Shown here: one piece after another, positions 1 to 7,669 of the stretch | How positions within the stretch are numbered: the first letter of the stretch is position 1 | Layout of the letters: each line of letters begins with the position of its first letter | Source of the DNA: Kineosporia sp. A_224 | GTDB taxonomy: Bacteria > Actinomycetota > Actinomycetes > Actinomycetales > Kineosporiaceae | Direction of reading: 5' to 3' | DNA: 51,436 bases | Assembly (NCBI RefSeq): GCF_002198655.1 | Contig: NZ_MWLN01000165.1 | Location: 1-51,436 of the forward strand | Translations under genes and position numbers: made by a program | Notes under the pieces: generated by a model | Database searches by the model: none | What the model was told of the DNA's origin: nothing | Seen by the model: the letters and a program-made list of their open reading frames with translations, nothing else

Positions 1-73
1 GGGTAGGCGGCGGACGCCCGCCCGCGCTCGGCCCCGTCGGCCGGTGTCCGGGCGGCCCCGCCGCCGCCTACCC
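1..73. repeat. 13-bp inverted repeat at the window's left end
   Basis: GGGTAGGCGGCGG at 1-13 is the exact reverse complement of 61-73. It falls inside the low-complexity start of the partial VanY frame. A perfect foldback at the extreme end of a sequence can be a natural hairpin in a Gly/Ala linker or a fold-back read artefact. Confidence 0.5.
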
Positions 74-461
74 GAACGGGGGCATCCCGCTCGACGCCCT
101 CTGCCCGCTGTCCTTCGCTCCGCGGGAGCACCTGCGGGCGGACGCCGCGCACGGGTTCGAGCAGCTGGCCCGCGCCTACTCCCGGCAGTTCGGCTCGGCC
201 CCCTGCATCACCGACTCCTACCGCCCGCTGTCGGTCCAGGTGACCCTCTCGATGACCAAGCCGCGGCTGGCCGCCCGCCCCGGCACGAGCAACCACGGCT
301 GGGGCACGGCGCTCGACCTGTGCGGCGGCATCGAGAGCTTCGGCACCGCCGAGCACCGCTGGATGCTCGTCCACGCCCCGCTCTACGGCTGGTTCCACCC
401 CGCGTGGGCGCAGCGGGGCGGCTCGAAACCGGAGGCCTGGCACTTCGAGTACGGAGGCTGA
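3..461 (+). CDS. D-alanyl-D-alanine carboxypeptidase, VanY/M15 family, 3' part
   Basis: This is the C-terminal catalytic part of an M15-type D,D-carboxypeptidase, an exported enzyme that trims D-Ala from peptidoglycan stem peptides. The frame enters from outside the window, so there is no start codon. Visible family marks are SYRPLS, then SNHGWGTALD (the zinc-binding SxHxxGxAxD motif with His and Asp), and EAWHFEY near the end, which carries the catalytic Glu and the third zinc His. The stop lies just after this motif, as usual for the family. The first 20 or so codons are Gly/Pro/Arg-rich and could be linker sequence or an end-of-contig artefact, because bases 1-13 recur inverted at 61-73. 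The catalytic assignment is secure; the N-terminal architecture cannot be seen. Confidence 0.85.
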   Translation, partial: VGGGRPPALGPVGRCPGGPAAAYPNGGIPLDALCPLSFAPREHLRADAAHGFEQLARAYSRQFGSAPCITDSYRPLSVQVTLSMTKPRLAARPGTSNHGWGTALDLCGGIESFGTAEHRWMLVHAPLYGWFHPAWAQRGGSKPEAWHFEYGG

Positions 462-501
462 CGGCCACGACGGGAGCGGGCCGGCCGGTCGGGCCCGCCG
501 G

Positions 502-1221
502 TCAGGCCGGCCGCTCCCCCGCCGGCCGCGGCCGCCCGTACCCGCGCCGGGTCATCTGGGTCGCGACGGCGGCGAGGTCGGCGGCGGACAGCTCGCGGGG
601 CGTCCCGGCCGCGGCCGCCCGCAGCCACACGTCGCACGTCCACTCGAGGACCTCGGCGAGCGTCGCGGCCTCCGCGAGGTCGGCGCCCCAGGTCACCGCG
701 CCGTGGTTCGCCATGAGCGCGCCCCGCCGGTCGCGCAGCGCCTCGACGACGACCGCGGCGAGCTCGGGCGTCCCGAACGGCGCGAACGGGGCCACCCGGA
801 CCGGGCCGCCGAGCTGCAGGGTCGCGTAGTGCACGGCCGGAAGCTCGTCGACGAGCAGCCCGGCCGCCGTCGACGCGGGCGCGTGGGTGTGGACGACGGC
901 ACGCGCCGGGGTCCGCGCGTAGACCGCGAGGTGCAGCGCGAGCTCCGACGTCGGCTCGAGCGCGCCGTCGACGACCGTCCCGTCGAGGTCCACCACCGTC
1001 ACGTCGTCCGGGGTCGCGGTGCGCAGGACCACGCCGGTCGCCGTGACGGCCACGAGGTCCCCGTCGCGGGCGGAGACGTTGCCCGCGGTCCCCGGGACGA
1101 CGCCCTGCTCGGCGAGGCCGCGGCACACCGTCGCGATCTGCGTGCGCAGCGCCGTCGTCCCGCGCGGCAGCCTGCCGCGGTCCCCGTTCACGCCGTCCCC
1201 GTTCACGCCGTCCCCGTTCAT
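502..1221 (-). CDS. mtnB: Class II aldolase/adducin family: methylthioribulose-1-phosphate dehydratase (MtnB) or aldolase
   Basis: A 239-residue class II aldolase/adducin-fold enzyme. The metal site is visible as VVHTHAP (two His), NHGAVTWG (third His) and PTSELALH (catalytic Glu). The ATG at 1221 overlaps the TGA of mtnA (ATGA, 4 bp), so the two are translationally coupled. This pairing means the substrate is most likely 5-methylthioribulose 1-phosphate, the product of MtnA. The fold is shared by the dehydratase MtnB and by the aldolase of the methylthioadenosine DHAP shunt, and sequence alone does not separate them; no other mtn genes (mtnC, mtnD, mtnK) lie nearby. Oddity: the N-terminus is built from three copies of a 15-bp repeat, giving alternative in-frame starts at 1221, 1206 and 1191. 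Confidence 0.75.
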   Translation of the reverse strand: MNGDGVNGDGVNGDRGRLPRGTTALRTQIATVCRGLAEQGVVPGTAGNVSARDGDLVAVTATGVVLRTATPDDVTVVDLDGTVVDGALEPTSELALHLAVYARTPARAVVHTHAPASTAAGLLVDELPAVHYATLQLGGPVRVAPFAPFGTPELAAVVVEALRDRRGALMANHGAVTWGADLAEAATLAEVLEWTCDVWLRAAAAGTPRELSAADLAAVATQMTRRGYGRPRPAGERPA

Positions 1222-1225
1222 GCCG
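1181..1225 (-). repeat. Three 15-bp tandem repeats spanning the mtnB start codon
   Basis: Three consecutive 15-bp units (1181-1195, 1196-1210, 1211-1225) differ at one base. On the coding strand each has a start-like codon (GTG, GTG, and ATG in the unit nearest mtnA) followed by AACGGGGACGGC. The GGGGAC of one unit can act as a weak ribosome site for the start codon in the next. Confidence 0.8.
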
Positions 1226-2300
1226 TCCCGTCGTTCGTGCTGTCCCCGGGCAGCCGCCCCGCGGAGACCTCGAGGACCCGGGTCTGGGTGACGAGCGCGG
1301 TGACGAACCGGGCCGGCGTGACGTCGAAGGCGGGATTGTGCCCGCGGGTCCCGGCGGGGGCGGTCCGCACCCCCGCGTGCACGAGCACCTCGTCGCCGTC
1401 GCGCAGCTCGATCTCGATGGCCTCCCCGCCGGCCGTCGCGAGGTCGAGGGTCGACTCCGGGGCCGCGACGACGAACGGGATCCCGGCCTCCCGGCAGGCG
1501 AGCGCGACCCCGAGCGTGCCGACCTTGTTCGCGACGTCGCCGTTCGCCGCGACCCGGTCCGCACCGACGACCGCGACGTCGACGAGCCCGCCGAGGATCG
1601 TCCCGGCCGCGGCCGAGTCGGCCTGGACGACGTGCGCGATGCCGTCCCTGGCGAGCTCCCACGCGGTGAGCCGGGCGCCCTGGAGCAGCGGCCGCGTCTC
1701 GTCGACGTAGACCTGCTCGAGGACGCCCCGGCGGTGCAGCTCGCGGACGACGCCGAGCGCGGTCCCCCACTGGGTCGTCGCGAGGAACCCGGCGTTGCAG
1801 TGCGTGAGGACCCGCAGCGGGCGGCGGGCGACGCGCTCCAGGAGCCAGTCCGCGCCGAGCCGGCCGATCGCGTGGTTCGCGGCGCCGTCCTCGGTGACGA
1901 TCCGCTGCGCGGCGGCGAGGACGGCGGCCTCGCCCTGCGGGACGAGCGGCTCGACGAGGTCGACCGCCCAGGCCAGGTTGACCGCCGTCGGCCGGGCCGT
2001 ACGGACCCGGTGCACCTCGGCGGCCAGCCGGACGGCGTCCCAGCCCTCGCGGCGGGCCTGCCGCATCGCGACGACGACCCCGAGCGCACCGACCGCGCCG
2101 AGGGCCGGGGCACCCCGGACGACGAGCCGCCGGACCGCGTCGACGAGGGTGTCGACGTCGGTGACGTCGACGTGGACGACGCGGCCGGGGAGCAGGGTCT
2201 GGTCGAGCAGCCGCAGCGCCTCGCCGGTCCAGCCGACCGGCCGGCCCGGCGGCAGCCCGCCGTCCCCGTCGGTCGGCGCGTCGGCAGCGGCGGGATCCAT
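1218..2300 (-). CDS. mtnA: S-methyl-5-thioribose-1-phosphate isomerase
   Basis: A 360-residue aldose-ketose isomerase of the eIF2B-alpha/MtnA family that converts methylthioribose 1-phosphate to methylthioribulose 1-phosphate when recycling 5'-methylthioadenosine. Recognisable blocks are RRLVVRGAPALG near the N-terminus, the catalytic Cys in THCNAGFLATTQWGTALG, and the catalytic Asp in VVGADRVAANGDVANKVGT. Length is normal for the family. The ATG at 2300 is the only sensible start. It is the first gene of a two-gene leftward operon with the class II aldolase. The intergenic stretch 2301-2443 is shared with the divergent YiaA/YiaB gene; I see no SAM riboswitch in it. Confidence 0.92.
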   Translation of the reverse strand: MDPAAADAPTDGDGGLPPGRPVGWTGEALRLLDQTLLPGRVVHVDVTDVDTLVDAVRRLVVRGAPALGAVGALGVVVAMRQARREGWDAVRLAAEVHRVRTARPTAVNLAWAVDLVEPLVPQGEAAVLAAAQRIVTEDGAANHAIGRLGADWLLERVARRPLRVLTHCNAGFLATTQWGTALGVVRELHRRGVLEQVYVDETRPLLQGARLTAWELARDGIAHVVQADSAAAGTILGGLVDVAVVGADRVAANGDVANKVGTLGVALACREAGIPFVVAAPESTLDLATAGGEAIEIELRDGDEVLVHAGVRTAPAGTRGHNPAFDVTPARFVTALVTQTRVLEVSAGRLPGDSTNDGTA

Positions 2301-2443
2301 GCCGACGACTCTCCCAGGCCGGGCGCTGCCGGGCCACGCCCGCCCCGGGATGACGAGGGCTACTCAGGCCCGCCCGGTGCCCGGCCGCCTAGCGTCGGCG
2401 ACGTCGCGGTGACGACCACCGCACCGCCCTCCCGGAGGCCCCC

Positions 2444-2941
2444 GTGCCCGAGTCCCGCGTCCCGCTGCCCACCTTCCCCGCACCGACGACCCCGCCCGTC
2501 ACCGGCCCGGCGGCGCCGCCGGACGGTCTGCGACCGAGCGCGGCCTTCGTCGGGGTGTCGTGGCTCGCCCTGCTCACCGGCTGCCTCGGCTACCTCGTCG
2601 GGCTGTGGAACGCACGGATGACGATGAGCGAGAAGGGGTTCTACCTCACCGTCCTGCTCTTCGCGCTGTTCGCCGCGGTCTCGCTCCAGAAGTCGGTCCG
2701 GGACCGGCTCGAGGGTGTCGCGGTCTCGGCGATCTACCACGGGCTGTGCTGGCTCGGCGCCGGCGCGGCCGTCGTCCTGCTCACCGTCGGGCTGTGGAAC
2801 GCGGCCCTGGCCCGCAGCGAGAAGGGCTTCTACGCGATGGCCTTCACGCTCGCGGTCTACGCGTCCGTCGCCGTCCAGAAGAACGTCCGCGACCTCGCCG
2901 CGACGCAGGCCCCGGCCACCGAGCGGCCGGCGCTGCTCTAG
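2444..2941 (+). CDS. YiaA/YiaB two-helix domain membrane protein
   Basis: A 165-residue inner-membrane protein made of two tandem YiaA/YiaB units. Each unit contains the pattern GLWNA-(7 residues)-EKGFY, then a hydrophobic helix, then LQKSVRD or VQKNVRD, at about residues 45-85 and 107-147. Four membrane helices are predicted, after a Pro-rich cytoplasmic N-terminus of about 30 residues. The GTG start at 2444 has GGAGG at 2434-2438. The function of the family is unknown. The gene converges on the AraC-type regulator, with stop codons overlapping by 4 bp. Confidence 0.85.
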   Translation: MPESRVPLPTFPAPTTPPVTGPAAPPDGLRPSAAFVGVSWLALLTGCLGYLVGLWNARMTMSEKGFYLTVLLFALFAAVSLQKSVRDRLEGVAVSAIYHGLCWLGAGAAVVLLTVGLWNAALARSEKGFYAMAFTLAVYASVAVQKNVRDLAATQAPATERPALL

Positions 2942-3909
2942 CCCTCGCGCAGGGTGCGGCTCGGTGGGACGCCGTACGCGCGGCGGTACGCGCGGGTGAA
3001 CGTCCCCGCGTCGGCGAACCCCCAGCGGGCCGCGACCGCGGCGACCGTCGTCCGCGGCCCGAGGCGCAGCAGGTCCGCGTGCGCCCGCTCGAGGCGGCGC
3101 CGCCGGACGTGCCCGACGACGGTCTCGCCGTGCCGCTCGAAGAGCACGTACAGCGCGCGCAGCGACAACGAGGTCGCGGCGGCGACGGCACGCGGGTCGA
3201 GGGCGGGGTCGTGCAGGTGCTCCTCGACGTAGGCCCGGGCGACCTGCCAGGCCGCGTCGTGCCAGGCCGGTCCGTCGGCACCGGGGCCGTCGTCGTCGAG
3301 GACGGCGGCGAGCAGGTCCACGGCGGCGCTCCCCGCGGCGAGTGCCGCGGCCGGTGGCAGCGGGTCGTCGGCGGCGCACCGGCCGACGACGGCGGCGAGG
3401 TAGTCGACGAGCAGGGCGGTGGCCGCGGTCCGCGGCAGCAGTCCCCGGGCGCAGGCCTGCCCGGAGCGCTCCGCGACCTGCGGCAACCGCGCCCGCGGCA
3501 CGAGCAGGGTGCGCTTGACGAGCCGCTCGGGGATCCGGAACCGGGTCGGCACCCGGCTGTCCCAGACGACGACGTCCCCGGCCCGGGCGACGAACCGCTC
3601 CCCGTCGATCTCGAGATGCTCCACGCCCTCCCGTACGACGAGCACCCCGACGTACTCGCCGTCGGTCGCCGCGGCGTGCCGCGCCGTCCGGCCGCCCGCC
3701 CCGGCCCCGGCCACGCAGTCGACGAGGGCGACCGGCCCGAGCATCCGCCGGGTCACGACAGCGTCCGGGAGCAGCGTGCCGCCGCGGCCGTCCAGCGCCC
3801 AGGGCAGGTGCGTCGTGCAGATCGCCTCCGCCCAGCCCTCGAGCCGGTCGCCGGGCGGCAGGTCGGCGACGGCCCAGGACCGGACGCCGGAGTCGGTCGG
3901 AGCGGTCAC
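2938..3909 (-). CDS. AraC family transcriptional regulator
   Basis: A 323-residue regulator. The N-terminal half is a cupin-like AraC_binding_2 ligand domain with the pattern EYVGVLVVREGVEHLEIDG then AGDVVVWDS. The C-terminal 100 residues are a double HTH of the HTH_18 type, ending in WGFADAGTFTRAYRRAYGVPPS. The GTG at 3909 is chosen because AGGAGGG (3915-3921, read on the minus strand) precedes it; the open frame continues to 4197 but that extension is Arg-rich and unlike the family. It is divergent from the alpha/beta hydrolase gene, which it probably controls. A 17-bp direct repeat lies just upstream of its start. Confidence 0.88.
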   Translation of the reverse strand: MTAPTDSGVRSWAVADLPPGDRLEGWAEAICTTHLPWALDGRGGTLLPDAVVTRRMLGPVALVDCVAGAGAGGRTARHAAATDGEYVGVLVVREGVEHLEIDGERFVARAGDVVVWDSRVPTRFRIPERLVKRTLLVPRARLPQVAERSGQACARGLLPRTAATALLVDYLAAVVGRCAADDPLPPAAALAAGSAAVDLLAAVLDDDGPGADGPAWHDAAWQVARAYVEEHLHDPALDPRAVAAATSLSLRALYVLFERHGETVVGHVRRRRLERAHADLLRLGPRTTVAAVAARWGFADAGTFTRAYRRAYGVPPSRTLREG

Positions 3910-3924
3910 GTCGTCCCTCCTCGT

Positions 3925-3969
3925 GCACGGCGCGAGGTGGTGCGGCGCCGCGGCACGGCGCGAGGTGGT
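3925..3969. promoter_or_regulatory. Candidate AraC operator: two 17-bp direct repeats, 28-bp period
   Basis: GCACGGCGCGAGGTGGT occurs at 3925-3941 and again, identically, at 3953-3969 in the 250-bp gap between the divergent AraC and hydrolase genes. AraC-type proteins bind direct repeats. The position just upstream of the regulator start suits autoregulation and control of the hydrolase. The repeat is observed; the binding role is inferred. Confidence 0.5.
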
Positions 3970-4159
3970 CCGGCCCGCGGCGCGGCCCTTCGAGTATCCG
4001 TACCCGGCGGGCGCGGTGTCCACGCCCTGCCGGCACCGGTCCTGCACGCAACGCCGGGCAAGCGTGCACGCGGCGCCGGACCGCAGGCGCCCGCGGCGCG
4101 CAGCATGGCGGGCACCGGGCCCGGCGACGGAGCCGCGCCCATCGCGAAGGAGCGACACG

Positions 4160-5074
4160 ATGCGCGAGGACGTCGGGTTCCGCACCGAGGACGGCACGAC
4201 GCTGCGGGGCTGGCTCTACCGCCCGGACGGCGGCGACGGCGACGGCGACGGGACGCCGCTCGTCGTCATGGCGCACGGGTTCTCCGCGACGAAGGAGATG
4301 TACCTCGACGACTTCGCGGACGTCTTCGTCGCCGCGGGCCTGTCGGTGCTCGTCTACGACAACCGCAACCTCGGCGAGAGCGAGGGCGGGCCGCGCGGCG
4401 AGATCGACCCGTGGCAGCAGGTCCGCGACTACCGGGACGCGATCACGTGGGGCTCGGCGCTGCCCGGCATCGACCCGGCGCGGGTCGGGATCTGGGGCTC
4501 GAGCTACAGCGGGGCGCACGTGCTCGTCGTCGCCGCGATCGACCGGCGGGTGCGCTGCGTCGTGGCCCAGGTCCCGCTCATCAGCGGCCTGGAGAACGCC
4601 CGGCGGCTCATCCGGGCCGACCACTTCGCGGGGCTGCGCGCGATGTTCGACGCCGACCGGGTGTCCCGCTACGCCGGTGGCGCCCCGGCGACGATCAAGG
4701 TCGCCTACGAGGACGACCCGGCCGAGCCCAGCGCGCTGCCGACGGCTGACACGCACGACTTCTTCCTCGGGCCGATCCTCGACCGCGCGAAGACGTGGAG
4801 GAACGAGGTGACGCTGAGGTCCGTCGAGCTGTTCACCGAGTACGAGCCCGGCGACTACATCGACAAGATCAGCCCGACCCCGCTCCTGCTCGTCGTCGCG
4901 GCCGGCGACCACCTCACCGTCGCCGACCTGACGACCGCGGCCTACGAGCGGGCCCGCGAGCCGAAGAAGCTGCTCGTGCTGCCGGGCGGCCACTTCGACG
5001 CGTACGTCGGTGACGCGTTCACCCGGTCCAGCGCCGTCCAGCGGGACTGGTTCCTGGAGCACCTGCTCGGGTAG
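4160..5074 (+). CDS. Alpha/beta hydrolase (X-Pro dipeptidyl-peptidase/CocE-like serine hydrolase)
   Basis: A 304-residue cytoplasmic serine hydrolase. The oxyanion region is VVMAHGFSATKEMYLDDFADVF, the nucleophile elbow is WGSSYSGAH (Ser about residue 115), the acid is probably the Asp in VVAAGDHLTVADL and the His is in LPGGHFDAY. A cap-like insertion lies between strands 6 and 7. The ATG at 4160 follows GAAGGAG at 4146-4152. Similar proteins act on esters, amides or lactones; the substrate cannot be read from the sequence. Regulation is probably by the divergent AraC protein. Downstream lies the large palindromic array at 5109-5452, so the array may form the end of this transcript. Confidence 0.85.
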   Translation: MREDVGFRTEDGTTLRGWLYRPDGGDGDGDGTPLVVMAHGFSATKEMYLDDFADVFVAAGLSVLVYDNRNLGESEGGPRGEIDPWQQVRDYRDAITWGSALPGIDPARVGIWGSSYSGAHVLVVAAIDRRVRCVVAQVPLISGLENARRLIRADHFAGLRAMFDADRVSRYAGGAPATIKVAYEDDPAEPSALPTADTHDFFLGPILDRAKTWRNEVTLRSVELFTEYEPGDYIDKISPTPLLLVVAAGDHLTVADLTTAAYERAREPKKLLVLPGGHFDAYVGDAFTRSSAVQRDWFLEHLLG

Positions 5075-5108
5075 CCGCCTCGCGCGCCGGGCGAGTGCGC
5101 GGGCTGCA

Positions 5109-5452
5109 CGTCCTCTGGCGGGTCGTGCACTCGTCACGCGTGCTCTGGCGGGCCGTGCACGTATCGGGTGACGTCCTCTGGCGGGTCGCGCACGTATCGG
5201 GTGGCGTCCTCTGGCGGCATACGAACCTCTCGCGCGTCGTCCTCTGGTGTCTCGTGCACGCAACGTCGTCCTCTGGTGCGAGAAGCACTCCACAACGCAC
5301 GGGAGAGGTGCTTTCGACACCAGAGGACGCGTTGCGTGCACTAGACACCAGAGGACGTGCGACGTTGCGAGCGCGACCCGCCAGAGGACGACGCTCGATA
5401 CGTGGACGACCCGCCAGAGGACGCCCGGACGCGTGCTGCACCCGCCAGAGGA
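5109..5452. repeat. Palindromic phased repeat array (6 forward and 5 inverted units)
   Basis: The 470 bp between the hydrolase and the ABM-domain gene are filled by an ordered array. TCCTCTGG (one copy TGCTCTGG) starts at 5111, 5141, 5174, 5207, 5240 and 5269. Its reverse complement CCAGAGGA starts at 5320, 5348, 5381, 5414 and 5445. Steps are mostly 33 bp (30, 33, 33, 33, 29 and 28, 33, 33, 31). Several intervals are also complementary across the centre near 5298: the 5248-5264 interval matches the reverse complement of 5331-5347 with one mismatch, and the CACGTATCG-containing interval before the fourth forward unit matches the one after the third inverted unit. The whole segment can fold into one hairpin more than 300 nt long. 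All frames through it give repetitive Arg/Thr- or Trp/Val-rich peptides, so it is taken as non-coding. The flanks 5075-5108 and 5453-5545 hold nothing recognisable. Confidence 0.9.
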
Positions 5453-5545
5453 CGAGCGCCGGCGACCAGGCACGGGACGACGGCCTACCGGCCCCCTGCG
5501 GAACGTCCGCAGGCAGCCGGACGATGCGCTCCTAGCATCAGGACC

Positions 5546-6148
5546 ATGACTGCGGACCCCGGGACGACGGACGGCGTGCACGACGACGCACACGACGACG
5601 GCGTGCACCTGCCTGTCTCGGTCGTCGTGTCCCGGCGCCCGGCGCCCGGGCGGGAGGCCGACCTCGAGCGCTGGGCCCGCGGGATCGTCGCTGCCGCGAG
5701 CGGGTTCCCGGGGCACCTCGGCGCCCAGGTCTACCCGGCCTCGCCGCCCGACCGGGACGACCTCGTCATCGCCTTCAGCTTCACGGACGCCCACAGCCTG
5801 TCGGACTGGGAGCACAGCGAGGTGCGCCGGGACTGGCTCGCCCGCTCGGCCGCGCTCGTCGCCGGGCCGAGCCAGGCGCATTCGGTGAGCGGCTTCGAGA
5901 GCCTCTTCCGGGCGGTCGGGGAGCCGGCCGGGACCCCGGCGCCGCCGCGGTGGAAGACCGCGCTCGTCATCGCGCTCGCGCTGTTCCCCGCGTCGTTGCT
6001 GCTCAACTGGCTCGTGACGCCGCACCTGACGGCCTGGCCGCTCCCGGCCCGGATCCTGCTGTCGACCGTCGTCATCGTCCCGTGGATGGTGTGGGGCGGC
6101 GTGCCGTGGCTCTCCCGGCTGCTGCGGCCCTGGCTCAGAGGGCACTGA
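5546..6148 (+). CDS. Antibiotic biosynthesis monooxygenase (ABM) domain membrane protein
   Basis: A 200-residue protein with an ABM-type ferredoxin-like domain at about residues 22-120 (VSVVVSRRPAPGREADLERW, then FPGHLGAQVYP and a Ser/Trp block around the second strand pair), followed by two C-terminal membrane helices at about residues 135-160 and 168-190. This fusion of a soluble ABM domain to a two-helix anchor is common in actinobacteria and cyanobacteria and has no fixed function; the true monooxygenase activity of ABM proteins is not assured here. The ATG at 5546 is preceded only by a weak AGGA. The upstream array may influence expression. Confidence 0.8.
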   Translation: MTADPGTTDGVHDDAHDDGVHLPVSVVVSRRPAPGREADLERWARGIVAAASGFPGHLGAQVYPASPPDRDDLVIAFSFTDAHSLSDWEHSEVRRDWLARSAALVAGPSQAHSVSGFESLFRAVGEPAGTPAPPRWKTALVIALALFPASLLLNWLVTPHLTAWPLPARILLSTVVIVPWMVWGGVPWLSRLLRPWLRGH

Positions 6149-6200
6149 GACCCACCGGCCGACGCGCGGCGGCCCCGGGCCGGGCCGTACGGTACGGCCC

Positions 6201-7490
6201 ATGACCGTGCGTGCAGGCGTCGTCGTGACGGGTACCGAGGTGCTCACCGGCCGGGTCACGGACCGCAACGGTCCCTGGCTCGCCGAGCAGCTGCGCGGGC
6301 TCGGTGCCGACGTCGGCCGGATCGTCGTCGTCGGCGACCGCCCCGACGACCTCGAGGCGGCGCTGCGCCACCTCATGGCCGACCACGACCTCGTCGTCAC
6401 GAGCGGCGGCCTCGGCCCGACGGCGGACGACCTCACCGCCCGCGTCGTCGGTGACGTGCAGGGCCGTCCGTCCGAGCTCCACGAGGAGACCTACAAGGTC
6501 GTGCGGGCCGTGGTCGAGGAGCTCATGCGCCGCCGCGGCTGGACCGCCGACCCGGCGGCGGTCGACGCCGGCACCCGCAAGCAGGCCACCGTGCCCGTCG
6601 GCGCACACGTCCTGCCGCCGGTGGGCACCGCCCCCGGCCTCGTCGTCCCCCCGGCGGACGGGCGCACCGGCCCGCCGGTCGTCGTCCTGCCCGGGCCGCC
6701 GTCCGAGCTGCGCGGGATGTGGCCGGACGCCGTCGCGGCGCCGGCCGTGCGCGCCGTCCTCGCCGGGGCGCCGGCCCTCCTCGAGGACACCGTGCGCCTG
6801 TGGGGCACGCTCGAGGCCGACCTCGCGCAGTCGCTGCGGCGCGTCGAGGACCGGCTCGGCGGGCTCGACGTGAGCACCTGCCTGCGCGGCGGCGAGCTCG
6901 AGGTCGTCACCCGCTACGCGCCCGCCGCCGCGGACCGGCTCGAGGTGCTCCGCAGCACGCTGCTCACCGACTTCCCGCGGACCGTCTTCTCCACCGACGG
7001 CTCCACGGTCGACGACGTCGTCGGTGCCGCGCTCGTCGCCCGGGGGTGGACCGTCGCCGCGGCCGAGTCGTGCACCGGCGGCCTGCTCGGCGGCCGCCTC
7101 ACCGCCCGCAGCGGCTCCTCGGCGTACGTCCTCGGCAGCGTCGCGGCGTACGCGAACACCGCGAAGACCGCACTGCTCGGTGTGCCCGCGGCCCTCGTCG
7201 CGGAGCACGGCGCCGTGAGCCCGCAGGTCGCCGACGCCATGGCGGACGGCGCGCGGGCCGCCTTCGGCGCCGACGTCGGGATCGGCGTCACCGGCGTGGC
7301 CGGGCCGGGTGGCGGCACCCCGGAGCGACCGGTGGGGACGGTGCACGTCGCCGTCGCCGGGCCGACCGGACGGCGCGCCCGCACGCTGCACCTGCCGGGC
7401 GACCGCGAGCAGGTCCGGGAGATCACGGTCACCGCGGCGCTGCACGAGGTGCGGTTGCTGCTCGCGACCGGCGGGACCGCCGCCGACTGA
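6201..7490 (+). CDS. cinA: CinA family protein (MoCF-like domain plus nicotinamide-nucleotide amidase domain)
   Basis: A 429-residue full-length CinA. Residues 1-170 form the molybdopterin-binding-like (MoCF) domain, with TGTEVLTGRVTDRNGPWLAEQL at the N-terminus and TSGGLGPTADDLT as its signature. The C-terminal domain (about 270-420) has AAAESCTGGLLGGRLT, YANTAKTALLGV and GVTGVAGPGGGTPERPVGTV, the marks of the NMN deamidase domain used in pyridine-nucleotide recycling. The protein is cytosolic. The ATG at 6201 follows the ABM gene by 52 bp. No recA or pgsA lies next to it here, unlike the common actinobacterial arrangement. Confidence 0.92.
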   Translation: MTVRAGVVVTGTEVLTGRVTDRNGPWLAEQLRGLGADVGRIVVVGDRPDDLEAALRHLMADHDLVVTSGGLGPTADDLTARVVGDVQGRPSELHEETYKVVRAVVEELMRRRGWTADPAAVDAGTRKQATVPVGAHVLPPVGTAPGLVVPPADGRTGPPVVVLPGPPSELRGMWPDAVAAPAVRAVLAGAPALLEDTVRLWGTLEADLAQSLRRVEDRLGGLDVSTCLRGGELEVVTRYAPAAADRLEVLRSTLLTDFPRTVFSTDGSTVDDVVGAALVARGWTVAAAESCTGGLLGGRLTARSGSSAYVLGSVAAYANTAKTALLGVPAALVAEHGAVSPQVADAMADGARAAFGADVGIGVTGVAGPGGGTPERPVGTVHVAVAGPTGRRARTLHLPGDREQVREITVTAALHEVRLLLATGGTAAD

Positions 7491-7669
7491 CGGGCACGGT
7501 CCGTACCTGTCGATCGACCGGTACGCGGATCCCGCTGTCGCACAGCATGTTTCGGCGCGGTAAAGAACTCGTGAGGACCGGGCGCGCGGTCTGTGCCGGC
7601 CCGGTCCGGCACCCCTAGCCTTCGCCCCGTGCGGCACCGGACCACCGGGGCGCACGACCCGGAGGTCCG

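Noticed and set aside
2301-2443. SAM or other methionine riboswitch before mtnA
   Set aside because: No conserved kink-turn or pseudoknot sequence pattern is visible in this 143-bp region.
3910-4197. Longer AraC protein from 4197
   Set aside because: The added residues cover the operator-like repeats and the hydrolase ribosome site and do not match the family.
5109-5452. CRISPR array
   Set aside because: Units are only about 8-15 bp, occur in both orientations, the intervals are related to each other rather than unique, and no cas genes are present.
5019-5535. Small proteins encoded by the repeat array on either strand
   Set aside because: The peptides only repeat the DNA units (VLWRVVH-type or TTRQRT-type), start at random points, and lack ribosome sites.
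2360-6436. A 1358-codon open frame on the minus strand across the AraC, hydrolase, array and ABM region
   Set aside because: It contains the true AraC gene only in part and in another frame; the rest is Arg/Gly/Pro-rich shadow of plus-strand genes, with no domain pattern. Long shadows are expected at this G+C.
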